64,000 nucleotides of DNA from VHCN01 sp964589935 (GTDB taxonomy: Bacteria > Verrucomicrobiota > Verrucomicrobiia > Limisphaerales > VHCN01), in contig CAZPVD010000007.1 in the NCBI GenBank assembly GCA_964589935.1, forward strand, positions 124,001 to 188,000. The letters run 5' to 3'. The notes below the pieces were generated by a model that was not told the origin of the DNA, did not search any database, and saw only the letters and a program-made list of their open reading frames with translations. The translations under genes and the position numbers were made by a program. Within the stretch, counting starts at the first letter, position 1, and each line of letters starts with the position of its first letter. This document shows positions 16,071-25,625 of this stretch, piece after piece.

Positions 16071-17561
16071 ATGCGTATCCTCATCGCCGGCCTCTTCCAC
16101 GAAACGCACTGCTTCGTGGACGGCACCACGCCGCTGCGCGACTTCCAAATCCGGCGTGGCGCGGAACTGCTCGCGTGCGAGGGCGACATTTCGCCGTTCG
16201 GCGGCGTGCTCGAACTGGCGCGCAAGTTGAGCTGGACCATGTTGCCGACGATTGATTTTCGCGCCGCTCCAAGCGCCATCGTCGAAGACGAAGTCATCGA
16301 AACGTGGTGGCACGAGTTCCGCGCGCACGCCGAGCCGGAGCTGGCGCGCGGCGTGGACGGCATCTACCTCGTGCTGCACGGCGCGATGGTGTCGCAATCA
16401 TTCCCCGACGTGGAAGGCGAGCTGCTCGAACGCATCCGCAAGCTTCCCGGCGCGGCGACGCTGCCGATCTTCGGCGTGTTCGACCTGCACGCGAACTTCA
16501 CGGCGCGCATGGCCGCGCACGCGAACTGTCTCGTCGCCTATCGCGAGAACCCGCACACCGACGCGCGCGAGGCCGCCGTGCATTCTGCCGAATTGATGCA
16601 GCGCAGTTTCCAAATGGGGAAAGTTCCGCGCATGTTTTTCGCGCACCCGCCAATCATCTGGCCGCCGACCGGCACCGGCACGGCGAGCGAGCCGATGAGC
16701 AGCCTCGAAGCGATGGCGCGCAAGTTCGAGCAGAAGCACAGCCACATCTGGGCGGTGAACATCGCCGGCGGTTTTGCCTTCGCCGACACGCCGGACACGG
16801 GCGTGAGTTTTTCCATCGCGATCACTGGCGGCGAGCCGGAGGCGCTCGCGGTGCTGAATGACCTGAGCGATTTTGCGCTGCACCACAAGGCGGCGGGCAA
16901 CGTCACCGAGCCGCCGATTGACGAGGTGATGAAACAGATTCTCCCGCCGCGCGAAGGTCTCACCGTGCTCGTCGAGCCGTCGGACAACATCGGCGGCGGC
17001 GCGCCCGGCGACGGCACGGGTATTTTGCGCGCACTCGTGAATTGTCACGTCCCAAATTCAGCCGTGTGCATCAACGATCCCGAAGCCGTCGCGCGGCTCG
17101 TGACACTTTCGGTTGGCGCAACGACCACGCTTGCCATTGGCGGCAAAGGCAACCGGCTGGATGCGGGGCCGTTGTCGTTGAAGGTCGAACTCATCTCGCG
17201 CCGCGACGGACGATTTCAACTCGAAGATAAACACAGCCATCTCGCCTCGATGTGCGGCGACGCGTTCGACATGGGGCCGTGCGCCGTGGTGCGTTGCGAG
17301 GGCGTGACGATCCTGCTTACAAGTCACAAGACGCCGCCGTTCGATCTCGGCCAGTGGCGCAGCCAAGGAATCGAGCCGTCGAAACTCTCTGTTATCGGCG
17401 TGAAGGCCGCCGTGGCGCACCGGCGCGCTTACGACAAGATTGCAGCACGCATGCTGTGGGTGGACACGCCCGGCCCGTGCAGCAGCAATTTGAAATCACT
17501 TCCGTTCCGCAAAGTGAAAAGGCCGGTGTTCCCTCTGGATGAACTTCCGCCCCGTCCGTGA
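16071..17561 (+). CDS. M81-family metallopeptidase (MlrC-like)
   Basis: 496 residues. The N-terminal DUF1485-type domain starts MRILIAGLFHETH; putative metal ligands are in VFDLHANFTAR and RENPHTD. The C-terminal MlrC domain contains DNIGGGAPGDGTGIL, followed by GGKGN and the end motif VDTPGPCSSNLKSL. MlrC from microcystin degraders opens linear peptides, but most members are uncharacterised amidohydrolase-type enzymes. A paralogue with the same ending (VDAPGSTSANLRSL) lies at 22720-24225. It probably acts with the neighbouring MFS carriers on an imported amide or peptide; this is inference. Confidence 0.9.
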   Translation: MRILIAGLFHETHCFVDGTTPLRDFQIRRGAELLACEGDISPFGGVLELARKLSWTMLPTIDFRAAPSAIVEDEVIETWWHEFRAHAEPELARGVDGIYLVLHGAMVSQSFPDVEGELLERIRKLPGAATLPIFGVFDLHANFTARMAAHANCLVAYRENPHTDAREAAVHSAELMQRSFQMGKVPRMFFAHPPIIWPPTGTGTASEPMSSLEAMARKFEQKHSHIWAVNIAGGFAFADTPDTGVSFSIAITGGEPEALAVLNDLSDFALHHKAAGNVTEPPIDEVMKQILPPREGLTVLVEPSDNIGGGAPGDGTGILRALVNCHVPNSAVCINDPEAVARLVTLSVGATTTLAIGGKGNRLDAGPLSLKVELISRRDGRFQLEDKHSHLASMCGDAFDMGPCAVVRCEGVTILLTSHKTPPFDLGQWRSQGIEPSKLSVIGVKAAVAHRRAYDKIAARMLWVDTPGPCSSNLKSLPFRKVKRPVFPLDELPPRP

Positions 17562-17567
17562 GCGGAA

Positions 17568-18869
17568 TTATTCCACATCCTTCACGACGGGCTTGGTTGC
17601 GTCTATTCCGAGCGAGGCCGTTCCCGAAATCACAAACGCCCCTGCGCAGACGAGAAACGCTTCGTGCCAGTCGTGGTTCGCGTCGAATGTCCTGTTTACC
17701 CACGGCAGCAGTCCCGCCGTGGCGAAGGCGCCGAGGTTGCCCCACATGTTTGGCCAGCCGAGGATGGAGCCGACGTGCCGGCCGCCAACGTCCTGCATGT
17801 AGGCCCATGACGCGGGCAGGCCGATGTCCGTCGCGAAGGCCACGAGCGCAAAGGCCGCCGTGAGCGCCCACGGCGAATCGAGCCACAAGCACGACACGTA
17901 GGCACCCGCCGCGAGATAACGCGAGCCGGCCAGCGGCAACGCGCGACCCCATCGCGCGCCGAGCCGGCGCGTCGCGGCATCCGTGAGCCAGCCGCCGAAG
18001 ATCATCCCGCTCATGCCGACGAAGAGCGCGGTGCTCGCCATCTTGCCGCCGGTCACGGGATCCACGTGCTGCGCCTCCTTGAGATACGTCGGCAGCCACG
18101 TGATGAGAAACGCCCAGCCGATGTTGGTGCAGCATTGCGACAGGCACATGAGCCAGAGGCTGCGGCTGGCGAAGAGTTCGCGCCACGGCACGTGGTGCGC
18201 GCGTCCGTGCGGGCTGGTTGCGGTGGCAGGACGGCTCTTCTCAATCAGGTCGCACTCGGCGGCGTTGCAAAGCGGATGGACGGCCGGCCGCTCGCGGAAC
18301 ACAAACCAGAACGCCGCCGACACCGCAATGCCCGCGAGGCTGAACACGAGCAGCACGAGCCGCCAGCTTTGCAGTTCCACGATCAACAGCGCCGTCAGCC
18401 ACGGCGCGACGGCGCCGCCGCACCGCCCGCCGAACGTCACCACGCTGCTCGCAAGGCCGCGCACCGGAAATGGAATCCACCGGCTCAACAGCCCGCCGCT
18501 CGTCGGATACGCGCCGGCTTGCGCGAAACCAAAACCAACCCGCACCACAACCAGCGCGACTAGACCGTGGACAAATCCCGTCAGCGCGGTGAACACGGAC
18601 CATAGGGCGACATAAAACGTCATCATGCCGCGCGCGCCGAACCGGTCCGCGAGCCAGCCCGACGGCACCTGCGCCAGCCCGTAGCCGAAGAAAAAGGAAC
18701 TCAGCACCTTGCCGACATCGTCCGGGCCGAGGTGGAGTTCGCTCTTGAACGCGTCGGCCTTGACAATTTCCGCGATGCACACGCGGTCGAGATAGAGGAC
18801 GAACGACGTGAGCGTGGTGGCGAGCAGCACGGCGTAGCGGACATGAGTGGGGCGGAGGGATTGGTTCAT
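17568..18869 (-). CDS. MFS transporter, anion:cation symporter-like
   Basis: About 433 residues with 12 hydrophobic helices. TM1 carries the FVLYLDRVCIA segment typical of the ACS/GudP-ExuT group, and the loop 2-3 motif is GWLADRFGARG. This group carries sugar acids and other organic anions. The start MNQSLRPTHVRY at 18869 is preferred; an upstream in-frame ATG adds 29 non-hydrophobic residues. The gene is convergent with the M81 gene (6-bp gap) and divergent from another MFS gene. Confidence 0.92.
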   Translation of the reverse strand: MNQSLRPTHVRYAVLLATTLTSFVLYLDRVCIAEIVKADAFKSELHLGPDDVGKVLSSFFFGYGLAQVPSGWLADRFGARGMMTFYVALWSVFTALTGFVHGLVALVVVRVGFGFAQAGAYPTSGGLLSRWIPFPVRGLASSVVTFGGRCGGAVAPWLTALLIVELQSWRLVLLVFSLAGIAVSAAFWFVFRERPAVHPLCNAAECDLIEKSRPATATSPHGRAHHVPWRELFASRSLWLMCLSQCCTNIGWAFLITWLPTYLKEAQHVDPVTGGKMASTALFVGMSGMIFGGWLTDAATRRLGARWGRALPLAGSRYLAAGAYVSCLWLDSPWALTAAFALVAFATDIGLPASWAYMQDVGGRHVGSILGWPNMWGNLGAFATAGLLPWVNRTFDANHDWHEAFLVCAGAFVISGTASLGIDATKPVVKDVE

Positions 18870-19312
18870 CGGCGTCCGCGCGCGTCGTGTCGTGGCATGG
18901 CCTTCATCGGGAATCCGCGCGAGCATGGGCATCCTCCCGCGCAGCGGCAACTGCAAATCCCGAACATGCCACCTCGCGAAACGAGTGTCTTCGAATCAGT
19001 GAAGGTGATCCACGACCGGCGGCGGCCAGGCTGCAAATCACGTGTGGACTTTGAAAACCAACTCAACTAAACACACAGGCGCACTGCCCACGTTGTGTCC
19101 TCCAAATCGAGTCAACCTCATTCGCTCCGGCCTTGTCCCATCCACAAACTTTCTTCCCCCGTGGCGGAGAGGAAGTCGCACGCGGGACTTCGCTGCGGCG
19201 CAACAGCAAGGTGCAACCAAAACTTCTGCAAGCATTTTTCCCAAACGTTGCAAAAGGCTGGACGAACCGCCCGATCCGTCACGCACGCTGCGTGCGTTCC
19301 CCTTTGCGAATC
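18870..19312. other. 443-bp divergent intergenic region between two MFS genes
   Basis: No gene, tRNA or convincing hairpin terminator was recognised. It must contain both divergent promoters. I could not identify convincing -35/-10 pairs by eye. The frames that run through it lack family sequence and start without recognisable translation signals. Confidence 0.6.
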
Positions 19313-20557
19313 GTGAGCGTCACCCCTCAGGATCCCGCCGTTTCCACGCGCCAAGCCGTGCTGCTCGTGGCCTTCATGTGGTTCGCCTACTTCCTGAACT
19401 ACTGCGACCGCCAGGCGGTGTTCTCGATGTTCCCGGTGCTCAAGTCCGACCTCGGCTTCACGGACAAACAGCTCGGCTTCGTGGGCGCTTGGTTCCTCTG
19501 GGTCTATGGCGTCGGCAGTTTCTTCGCGGGGCAGGTGGGCGACAAGTTTTCCAAGCGTCGGCTCATCGTGTGGAGCCTCGCGTTGTGGAGCCTCGTCACC
19601 GTCGCGACCGGCCTCGCGAACTCGCCGAACGTGGTGCTGGCGCTGCGCGCGCTCATGGGCATCTCGGAGGCGCTCTTCATGCCGGCGGCCATCGCGCTCA
19701 CGGCGAACGCCTTCCCGCCCGCCACGCGCTCGCGCGCCATCGCCGCGCTGACGACGGCGCAAATCCTCGGCAACGTGGGCGGCGGCTGGTTCGGCGGCTG
19801 GATGGCGCAGCAGGGCCAGTGGCGCACTGCGTTCTTCGTGCTCGGCGCGGTGGGGCTGGTCTTCGCGCTGCCTTACTTCGCGTTCCTGCGCGGCGTCAGC
19901 GAGGAGGCGCAGGTCGAGACGAAGAAGGGCGGCGGTTCCGGCGCGCTGGCCGGACTGGCGCGCACGCCGACTTACTGGCTGCTGTGCGTGGTCTTCCCGG
20001 TCTTCGTCTTCGGCCTGTGGCTGCTCTACGGCTGGCTGCCGAATTTCCTGCACGAGAAGTTCGCACTGAATCTCGCCGACTCCGCCTTCAACGCCACCGT
20101 ATTCCTCCAGGGCGCGACGCTCGTTGGGATGCTATCGGGCGGTGTGCTCGCGGACGCGCTCTATTACCGCACGAAGGCCGCGCGGCTCTGGCTCCTCACC
20201 GCGAGCCTGCTCGGCTGCGCGCCGTTCCTCCACTACCTCGGCAACAGCGACACCCTCGCCGGCACGCGCGTCGCCGCGATGGGCTTCGGCCTCTTCAGCG
20301 GCTTCTTCATGGGCAACATCTTTCCGTCCGCGTTTGAGATTGTCCCCGCCGATGCGCGTGCTTCGGCGGTGGGCATGCTGAACTTGTTTGGCTCGATCGT
20401 CTCCGGTTTCGCGACACTTGCCGGCGGCGTGCTGAAGCAGAGCGTCGGCATCGAGAAGCTGTTCACCTACACCGCGCTGGCATATTTCGCAGGCGGCCTC
20501 GCACTCATCGCAGGAATCCAGTTTCTCTTCCGCCGCGATTACGACAGAGTTCACTGA
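19313..20557 (+). CDS. MFS transporter
   Basis: About 414 residues from a GTG at 19313. Twelve hydrophobic segments are visible. TM1 has FLNYCDRQAVFSMFPVL, similar to the hexuronate/sugar-phosphate-type DR(Q/I) motif, and loop 2-3 has GQVGDKFSKRR. The frame extends 60 codons further upstream to 19133, but that part is basic and not family-like, so the GTG just before VTPQDPAVSTRQ is preferred, with moderate certainty. It is followed after 12 bp by a secreted hydrolase on the same strand, suggesting import of its products. Confidence 0.88.
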   Translation: MSVTPQDPAVSTRQAVLLVAFMWFAYFLNYCDRQAVFSMFPVLKSDLGFTDKQLGFVGAWFLWVYGVGSFFAGQVGDKFSKRRLIVWSLALWSLVTVATGLANSPNVVLALRALMGISEALFMPAAIALTANAFPPATRSRAIAALTTAQILGNVGGGWFGGWMAQQGQWRTAFFVLGAVGLVFALPYFAFLRGVSEEAQVETKKGGGSGALAGLARTPTYWLLCVVFPVFVFGLWLLYGWLPNFLHEKFALNLADSAFNATVFLQGATLVGMLSGGVLADALYYRTKAARLWLLTASLLGCAPFLHYLGNSDTLAGTRVAAMGFGLFSGFFMGNIFPSAFEIVPADARASAVGMLNLFGSIVSGFATLAGGVLKQSVGIEKLFTYTALAYFAGGLALIAGIQFLFRRDYDRVH

Positions 20558-20558
20558 C

Positions 20559-20586
20559 AACAACCACGAATGAACACGAATGGAAC
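20559..20586. repeat. Partial copy of the CCACGAATGAACACGAATGG intergenic repeat
   Basis: The words CCACGAATGAACACGAAT are a half-element related to the ACGGAT repeat family. It overlaps the annotated start of the following hydrolase gene, so the first residues of that protein (MNTNG) are repeat-derived. Confidence 0.5.
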
Positions 20587-22672
20587 CGAATCGCCGCGAA
20601 GCGGGCGCGTCGCGCGTGCGACATTCTGCGCCCTGGCGCTGCTGTGCGCATTGAACGGAGCTGCGGCACCCGCGCCGACGCCCGCGCCGCTGCCCGCCTT
20701 GGGCGAATCGTTTCCCGGCGGTTTCACTGCTGAAGACCGGCAGTCTTTCGAGCACGACTTGAAATTGCTCGGCGGCAAACTGAACTCGCTTCGCGAATCA
20801 GCTTTGCGCGACTTCGCGCAACTCGACCGCTTCGCGGACGCCGACCTCTTTCACAAAGGCGTCGTCTGGGCGCTGCGCTACGAGACGAACCTCACGACGA
20901 ACGACGTCGCGTTGCTCAAGAAATCCCTTGCGCGCGGTTTGCAACGTGCCGACGGCCTTATCAACGACGGCAAGCAGCCTTGGGCCACGCGCAAAGGCAA
21001 AGTCCTGCGCGGCTTCGTCTCCGCCGTGGACGGCTCCACGCAGCCTTACGGCGTCATCATCCCCGCGAGTTACGACGGCACACAACCCATGCGCCTCGAC
21101 GTGGTGTTGCACGGCAGTTCGAAGCCGGTGGGAATGAGCGAACTGCGCTTCGGCGCGCGCTTCGACGAGGGCGATGACGCCGCGAAGTCCGCGCCGGATG
21201 CGGATTTCATCGAGCTTCACCCGCTGGGTCGCGTGGAGAACTGCTACCGCTGGGCCGGCGAGACGGACGTGTTCGAGGCGATCGAGGCCGTGTGCCGGAA
21301 TTACAAAATCGATCGCGATCGGATCGTTCTGCGCGGAATGAGCATGGGCGCATCGGGCACGTGGCATCTCGGGCTGAAGCACCCAAGCCGCTTCGTCGCG
21401 CTCGGACCTTACTGCGGCTACGTGGACACGCACCGCTTCTCCGAGACGCCCATCCCGAACTTCATCAAGGTCGGCCCGCTGCCGCAGCACCAGGAGCGCG
21501 GCTTGCACATGCTCGACTCGATTGACTACGCGGCGAACGCCGGCGTCGTGCCCGCCATCGGAGCCATCGGCGACAAGGATGTGTTCTTCCAATCACACGT
21601 CCACATGAAGGAAGTCATGGCCAAGGAAGGTCTCGAAATGGTGAACCTCATTTCGCCCGGCACCGGCCACACGATTGACCCGGTGACGCATCGCGAGCAG
21701 ATGCGGCGCATCGGCGAACACGCCGCCAAGGGTCTGGACCACGCGCGCAAAGAGCTGCGCTTCGTGACGTGGACGTTGAAATACAACCGCTGCCACTGGC
21801 TCGAACTGCTTGCACTCGGCGAGCACTATGAGCGCGCGGAGTTCAAAGCGAACGCGGCTCCGGATGGAAACGTCGTCGTGTGGAAGGCGGAGAACATCAC
21901 GCAGTTCGCCATCCATCCACCGATGCTGCAAAACCCCAAGTCAAAGTTCTGCATTGATTATCACTACATCCCGCTGCCCGAGCGGAAAGCTGGCGACCCG
22001 CCGCGCACGTTTGTTTTCAGAAAAGAACGCGACGAATGGAAATGCAGCGGCACGCGCGAGTCCGTCGCGCTCACGGGCAAGCGTCCCGGCGTGCAGGGAC
22101 CGATTGACGACGCATTCGCCACGCCGTTCCTGTGCGTGCGCGGCACGGGCCAGCCGTGGAATCCTGCCGTCGGCGCGTGGGCGGACGCGAGCCTGCGGCG
22201 CTTCGCCTACGAGTGGGCGCGCTACATGCGCGGCGATCTGCCGTTGAAGAAGGACACCGAAGTCACCGAGGCCGACGTGCACACGAAAAACCTCATCCTC
22301 TTCGGCGACCCCGGCAGCAACCTGTGGATTGCCAAGGCACTGCCAAAGCTGCCTGTCACTTGGACGCGCGACATCGTGAAGCTCGGCACGGAAACACACG
22401 CCGCGAAGGATCACGCGCCCGTGCTCATCAACGCCAGCCCGTTCCCCGGCGCGGGCGACCACTACGTCGTCATCAACAGCGGCCACACGTTTCACGAGAA
22501 GGAATTCGCCGCGTTTAACTACCTCCTCTTCCCGCGTCTTGGCGACTGGGCGGTGATGCGAATCTCGCCCGGAGCGGAAACTTGGAAGCCCGGTGTGGCG
22601 ACATTTCCCGAGGAAGCCATCCGCGCGGGCTACTTCGATGAGCTGTGGAAAATGCCAGCAGCGTCACGATGA
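20570..22672 (+). CDS. Secreted alpha/beta hydrolase, prolyl-oligopeptidase-like
   Basis: Up to 700 residues with an N-terminal signal peptide (ATFCALALLCALNGAAAPAP). The alpha/beta-hydrolase core has a nucleophile elbow GMSMGASG (Ser at about 258), a later GDKD segment for the acid residue and GTGHTID for the His, so a complete triad is plausible. The C-terminal region (about 400-700) is a beta-rich accessory domain with no family recognised. Similar large hydrolases are frequent in Planctomycetes and Verrucomicrobia and probably act on esters or glycans outside the cytoplasm. The precise start is uncertain because the first codons come from a repeat. Confidence 0.8.
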   Translation: MNTNGTESPRSGRVARATFCALALLCALNGAAAPAPTPAPLPALGESFPGGFTAEDRQSFEHDLKLLGGKLNSLRESALRDFAQLDRFADADLFHKGVVWALRYETNLTTNDVALLKKSLARGLQRADGLINDGKQPWATRKGKVLRGFVSAVDGSTQPYGVIIPASYDGTQPMRLDVVLHGSSKPVGMSELRFGARFDEGDDAAKSAPDADFIELHPLGRVENCYRWAGETDVFEAIEAVCRNYKIDRDRIVLRGMSMGASGTWHLGLKHPSRFVALGPYCGYVDTHRFSETPIPNFIKVGPLPQHQERGLHMLDSIDYAANAGVVPAIGAIGDKDVFFQSHVHMKEVMAKEGLEMVNLISPGTGHTIDPVTHREQMRRIGEHAAKGLDHARKELRFVTWTLKYNRCHWLELLALGEHYERAEFKANAAPDGNVVVWKAENITQFAIHPPMLQNPKSKFCIDYHYIPLPERKAGDPPRTFVFRKERDEWKCSGTRESVALTGKRPGVQGPIDDAFATPFLCVRGTGQPWNPAVGAWADASLRRFAYEWARYMRGDLPLKKDTEVTEADVHTKNLILFGDPGSNLWIAKALPKLPVTWTRDIVKLGTETHAAKDHAPVLINASPFPGAGDHYVVINSGHTFHEKEFAAFNYLLFPRLGDWAVMRISPGAETWKPGVATFPEEAIRAGYFDELWKMPAASR

Positions 22673-22719
22673 CCGCTTGTTAGAGCTTCACGCATTTACT
22701 AACCTTTCCCGTCGCCACC

Positions 22720-24225
22720 ATGCCACGCATCTTAATCGCCGAGTGCAAACAGGAAGTCTCGACGTTCAACCCGGTGTTGAGCGGCTACGAGGATTTCACC
22801 GTCCGCCATGGACAGGAGATTCTCGACTACCATCGCCGGGTGCGCAGCGAAGTGGGCGGGGCGTTGAGCGTGTTCGATGCGACGCCGGGCGTGGAGTTGA
22901 TGCCGACGTGCAGCGCACACTTCATCACGTCCGGCGGCACACTGGCGGACAAGGCGTTTCAGCGCATCGCGGGAGAAATTCTTGCGAGCATCAAGGCCGC
23001 ACCGCCGGTGGACGGCATCTACTTTTCGCTGCACGGTGCGATGGCGACGGAGAGCGAGGGCGACCCGGAAGGTTACTTGCTCGCGGAGACGCGGAAGATT
23101 GTCGGCGAGCGTGTGCCGATCGTGATCTCGCTCGATCTGCACGGCATCCTCACGGACCAGATGCTCGATCACAGCGACGCGGCGGTGGCGTTTCACACGT
23201 ATCCGCACGTGGACTTCTTCGGCACCGGCGCGCGTGCGGCGAGGCTGCTGCTGCGCATCGTGGCGAACGAAGTAAAGCCGGTGACGGCGAAGGTGACGGT
23301 TCCAGCGCTCGTCCGCGGGGATGAACTCATCACCGAGACCGGCTCCATCCGTCACGCGGTAAATGTGGCGAAGGCCATCGAGCAAAGTCCCGGCGGACTC
23401 TCGGCGGCGATGATGTGGGGCAACCCGTTCACCGACGTGCCGGCGCTAGCGTCGAACAGTTTTGTGGTGACGGACAACGACCCGGCGCGAGCAAAGCGCG
23501 AGGCACTGCGCATCGCGAACTTGTTCTGGGAACATCACGAGAAGATGCAGGTGCCGCTCACGAGCCTTGAGGGCGCAGCGCGCAGCGCGAAGGAGAACAA
23601 ATCGGGAACGGTCGTGCTGGTGGACGCGGCGGATGCAACGAGCTCCGGCGCGTCGGGCGACAGCAATGCTATCCTGCGCGCGCTGCTGGAGTCGGGTTAC
23701 GAAGGCACAGCGCTGATTCCCATCGTGGACCCGGGCGCAGTGGACGCGGCGTTTTCGGCGGGCGTGGGGAATACAGTGAAGACGACCGTCGGCGGCGCGC
23801 TCGATCGCGGCCGCTTCACGCCGTTGCCGACCGAGGGCCGCGTGCGGATGCTTTCGGACGGCTGGTTCCACAGCGAGACGACGCGCGAGCTGTGGCAGGC
23901 GGGGCGCACGGCAGTGATTCAGTTCCGCAATTTCACGCTCATCGTTACGAGCCGTGCGGTGAGTTTGTATGACCGCGCGCTGTTTCTCGCCCACGACTGC
24001 GATCCGAAGCACTTCGACGCAGTGGTGGTGAAGTCGCCGCAGTGCGAGCCGCACATGTTCAGAGCGTGGGCGGCGCGCTATGTGGATGTGGACGCACCCG
24101 GCTCCACGAGCGCGAACCTTCGCAGCCTCGGCCATACGAAGTGCGCGCGGCCAATCTTTCCGCTGGATGCGGACGTGAAGTTCACGCCGCAGGCGCAGTT
24201 GTTTCAGCGGGCTCGCTACAAGTAA
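22720..24225 (+). CDS. M81-family metallopeptidase (MlrC-like), second copy
   Basis: 501 residues starting MPRILIAECKQE. Candidate metal ligands are ISLDLHGILTDQ and HTYPHVD. The MlrC domain has VDAADATSSGASGDSNAIL, and the end motif is VDAPGSTSANLRSLGH. It is clearly paralogous to the gene at 16071-17561 but has diverged, so the two may act on different substrates. It lies 47 bp after the secreted hydrolase on the same strand. The reaction is probably amide or peptide hydrolysis; substrate unknown. Confidence 0.9.
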   Translation: MPRILIAECKQEVSTFNPVLSGYEDFTVRHGQEILDYHRRVRSEVGGALSVFDATPGVELMPTCSAHFITSGGTLADKAFQRIAGEILASIKAAPPVDGIYFSLHGAMATESEGDPEGYLLAETRKIVGERVPIVISLDLHGILTDQMLDHSDAAVAFHTYPHVDFFGTGARAARLLLRIVANEVKPVTAKVTVPALVRGDELITETGSIRHAVNVAKAIEQSPGGLSAAMMWGNPFTDVPALASNSFVVTDNDPARAKREALRIANLFWEHHEKMQVPLTSLEGAARSAKENKSGTVVLVDAADATSSGASGDSNAILRALLESGYEGTALIPIVDPGAVDAAFSAGVGNTVKTTVGGALDRGRFTPLPTEGRVRMLSDGWFHSETTRELWQAGRTAVIQFRNFTLIVTSRAVSLYDRALFLAHDCDPKHFDAVVVKSPQCEPHMFRAWAARYVDVDAPGSTSANLRSLGHTKCARPIFPLDADVKFTPQAQLFQRARYK

Positions 24226-24251
24226 GCCAGAAGAACCAAAACACCAACCGT

Positions 24252-25598
24252 TCAGGCGATGTTCTTCAACTCGCCCGTGCTGTCGCCGAGTTGCTGCACC
24301 TTGATCTCCATCCGGTTCAGCATTGCGAGCCAAAGGTTGTTCAGCGGCGTTTCCTTTGGATAAACGATGTGACGTCCCGCGGTGAGCGTCCCGCAGCCGC
24401 GACCGGCGAGGAGGATGGGAAGGTTGTCGTGATTGTGCGCGTTGCCGTCTGAGTTGCCGCTGCCATAACAGAGCATACAGTGGTCGAGCAGCGTGCCGTC
24501 GCCTTCCTTCACGGACTTTAGTTTGCCCAGGATGTAAGCGAGCTGGGCCGTGTGGAATCGGTTGATTTGGGCGATCTTCGCCTTCTTCGCCTCGTCGTTG
24601 CCGTGATGCGAGAGATCGTGATGGCCCTCGCGCACACCGATGAACGGATACGGCTTGTTGCTGCCCTCGTTGGCGATGACAAACGTGCCCACGCGCGTCG
24701 TGTCGGTTTGGAACGCCAGCACCATCAGATCAGCCATCAGCCGCACATGCTCCTCGTAGGTCGGCGGAATGCCCGCCGGTGTCGCAACGCCTTCGGGCGC
24801 CTTCGGCTCCGGGAACTTCGCCGCGCGTTCGATGCGCAGCTCGATGTCACGCACAGCGGAGGCAAACTCGTCGAGCTTGCGCTGGTCGTTGCGGCCGAGG
24901 CGGCCGTTCAAATCACTGAAATCTTCCTTCACCAAGTCGAGGATGCTCTTGCGCTGCGCGTCGCGCTTGGCGCGATCCTTCGCCGAACCCGCGGCAAAGA
25001 GCCGCTCGAAGACGAGCTTGGGATTCACTTCCTTCGGCAACGGCTGCGTCGCAGAACGCCACGACATCGTGGACGAATACACGCAAGAATAGCCGGAGTC
25101 ACAGTTGCCCGCCATCGAGCCGGCCTCGGTGCCGATTTCAAGCGATGCGAGGCGCGTCTGCTCGCCGACGCGCGAGGCCGCGACTTGGTCCACGGAAACG
25201 CCGGCGCGGATGTCCGTGCCATCGGTTTTGCGGGGCTGCACGCCGGTGAGAAATGCCGAGAGAGCGCGGGCGTGATCGCCGCCGCCGTCGCCGTTGGCGC
25301 GGGCCTTGTCCGCCGTGAGACCGGTGAGAATCGAGAAGTCGCGCTTGTATTCCGCAAGCGGTTCAAGGATGGCCGGGAGTTCGCCGAGTTCGCCTTCGTT
25401 CTTGGGCGTCCAGTCCACCATGTTCTTGCCGTTGGGGACGTAGAGAAACGCCATGCGGTTCGGCGCGGCCTTGCTGGCGGGCGTGTTGCCGCTGGCCCAC
25501 GAATCGAGCGGGCCCATTGCCTCAAGCCACGGCAGCGCGAGTGTCGCGCCGATGCCGCGAAGCGCCATGCGGCGGGAAATTTGAAACCGATTGCTCAT
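24252..25598 (-). CDS. DUF1552 domain-containing Tat-exported protein
   Basis: 448 residues. It begins with a twin-arginine signal (ISRRMALRGIGATLALPWLEAM) and continues with DUF1552 landmarks such as MAFLYVPNG near residue 50, LTGLTADKARANGDGGGDH, SCVYSSTMSW, and near the end CMLCYGSGNSDGNAHNHDNLPILLAG. The function is unknown; the fold is predicted to be related to DUF1501 and sulfatases. It lies 27 bp after the PSD-cytochrome gene on the same strand, a pairing common in Planctomycetes and Verrucomicrobia. The two probably work as an exported complex. Confidence 0.93.
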   Translation of the reverse strand: MSNRFQISRRMALRGIGATLALPWLEAMGPLDSWASGNTPASKAAPNRMAFLYVPNGKNMVDWTPKNEGELGELPAILEPLAEYKRDFSILTGLTADKARANGDGGGDHARALSAFLTGVQPRKTDGTDIRAGVSVDQVAASRVGEQTRLASLEIGTEAGSMAGNCDSGYSCVYSSTMSWRSATQPLPKEVNPKLVFERLFAAGSAKDRAKRDAQRKSILDLVKEDFSDLNGRLGRNDQRKLDEFASAVRDIELRIERAAKFPEPKAPEGVATPAGIPPTYEEHVRLMADLMVLAFQTDTTRVGTFVIANEGSNKPYPFIGVREGHHDLSHHGNDEAKKAKIAQINRFHTAQLAYILGKLKSVKEGDGTLLDHCMLCYGSGNSDGNAHNHDNLPILLAGRGCGTLTAGRHIVYPKETPLNNLWLAMLNRMEIKVQQLGDSTGELKNIA

Positions 25599-25625
25599 GA
25601 TTGTTGGAATGGATTGTTGCGCAGC

